Shown here piece after piece: positions 63,567 to 64,000 of a DNA stretch of 64,000 nt. The translations under genes were made by a program, and so were the position numbers. The DNA comes from Corynebacterium bovis DSM 20582 = CIP 54.80 (lineage in GTDB: Bacteria; Actinomycetota; Actinomycetes; Mycobacteriales; Mycobacteriaceae), in the NCBI RefSeq assembly GCF_030408615.1, contig NZ_CP047187.1:1736001-1800000 (forward strand), given 5' to 3'. The notes beneath the pieces were generated by a model. That model saw only the letters and a list, made by a program, of their open reading frames with translations. It had not been told where the DNA came from and made no database searches. Each line of letters begins with the position of its first letter. The stretch's first letter is position 1.

Positions 63567-64000
63567 TCAGAGGCGCGGGTCGTCCGGGGCGTCGTCGAGA
63601 ACCTCGGCGACCGGCGCGCCCCCGTCGGCGAAGCGCACGAACCGGCGGGACCCGTGCCCGTCGACGGCCGCGGCGACCGCGGCGGCGACATTCTCCCGGG
63701 AGGTGTCCGTGCCCGGGGCGAGACGGTCGTCGAAGCTCACGCCCCGGATCTGCCCCTCCCCCGGGTCCGACGTCAGCCGGCCGGGGCCGAGGATCGTCCA
63801 GTCGAGGTCGCTGTCCATGAGGGCCGCGTCCGCCGCGACCTTCGCCTCGGCGTAGGCGTGGAGGTCCGCCGACGCGGGCACGCCGTGCTCCCGGGAGGAG
63901 CCGATCCAGCTGACCATGATGTAGCGGCCGACCCCCGCGGCGGCGGCCGCCTCCATCGTGCGGACCGCGGCGTCCCGGTCGACCTCCGTCGTCCGCTCAG
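63567..64000 (-). CDS. NAD(P)-binding (NmrA-like, atypical SDR) protein, C-terminal part
   Basis: The frame is open from 64000 to a stop at 63567-63569, so the N-terminus with the NAD(P) Gly motif is off the window. Visible are VDRDAAVRTMEAAAAAGVGRYIMVSW, AYAEAKVAADAAL with the YxxxK-like segment, and LDWTILGPGRLTSDPG, all typical of NAD(P)H-binding, NmrA/YwnB-type proteins. Such proteins act as sugar-nucleotide or flavin/quinone-linked reductases or redox sensors; no specific function can be assigned. It converges on the SNF2-type gene. Confidence 0.85.
   Translation of the reverse strand, partial: ERTTEVDRDAAVRTMEAAAAAGVGRYIMVSWIGSSREHGVPASADLHAYAEAKVAADAALMDSDLDWTILGPGRLTSDPGEGQIRGVSFDDRLAPGTDTSRENVAAAVAAAVDGHGSRRFVRFADGGAPVAEVLDDAPDDPRL

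Overview
The window reads as a 64 kb stretch of a very GC-rich (over 70% by eye) actinobacterial chromosome, most likely a Corynebacterium or a close relative in the Mycobacteriales. The evidence is gene order as much as gene content. The runs dnaG / dgt / TPM-domain gene, glyS / Fur-type regulator / uppS / recO / era, and CorC / ybeY / phoH / rsmE / dnaJ2 / hrcA / hemW / FadD15-type ligase follow the order I recall from corynebacteria and mycobacteria. A mycothiol-type formaldehyde/S-nitrosothiol dehydrogenase is paired with a beta-lactamase-fold hydrolase, and a 6C-type small RNA is present. There are no transposases, phage genes or CRISPR arrays; this is chromosomal backbone with some accessory metabolism.

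Layout. 1-3.6 kb: end of a serine hydrolase, two small membrane proteins sharing an upstream motif, an exported SGNH hydrolase and two tRNA genes. 3.7-11 kb: urea channel, then a catabolic-looking cluster (amidohydrolase, flavin monooxygenase, GlcD-like FAD oxidase), a double-HTH Lrp/AsnC regulator and a pirin. 11.2-16 kb: copper module (csoR with an in-frame stop, copA with an intact CsoR-type operator), then the mycothiol dehydrogenase/hydrolase pair. 16-25 kb: YtxH protein, dnaG, secreted guanyl RNase, MFS aromatic-acid-type transporter, dgt, YdcF-like protein, TPM protein. 25-28 kb: tail-anchored protein, glyS, 6C RNA, Zur-like regulator. 28-44 kb: minus-strand housekeeping genes (ferritin-like/VIT1 transporter, uppS, recO, era, corC, ybeY, phoH, rsmE, dnaJ2, hrcA, hemW, fadD), many with 4-nt stop/start overlaps. 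44-64 kb: oxidoreductase, tiny membrane proteins, M3 peptidase, type B esterase, PatB/AecD C-S lyase overlapping an ABC exporter, class III aminotransferase, CsbD protein, 3-hydroxyacyl-CoA dehydrogenase, BCCT and POT transporters, DUF1990 protein with a collagen-like N-terminus, SNF2-type helicase, and the end of an NAD(P)-binding protein.

Genome-wide habits visible here. (1) Many starts lie 6-8 nt after a TANNNT -10 box, so leaderless transcription is common. (2) At least six genes have their TGA stop codon inside a short tandem or direct repeat that continues downstream. (3) GC-rich minisatellites fill intergenic regions and run into reading frames, giving low-complexity protein ends. I found no convincing multi-gene novel defence or mobile system; the most notable items are the interrupted csoR, the stop-codon repeats, the 6C RNA with its promoter, the zinc-less DnaG and a BCCT carrier with an altered substrate cage.
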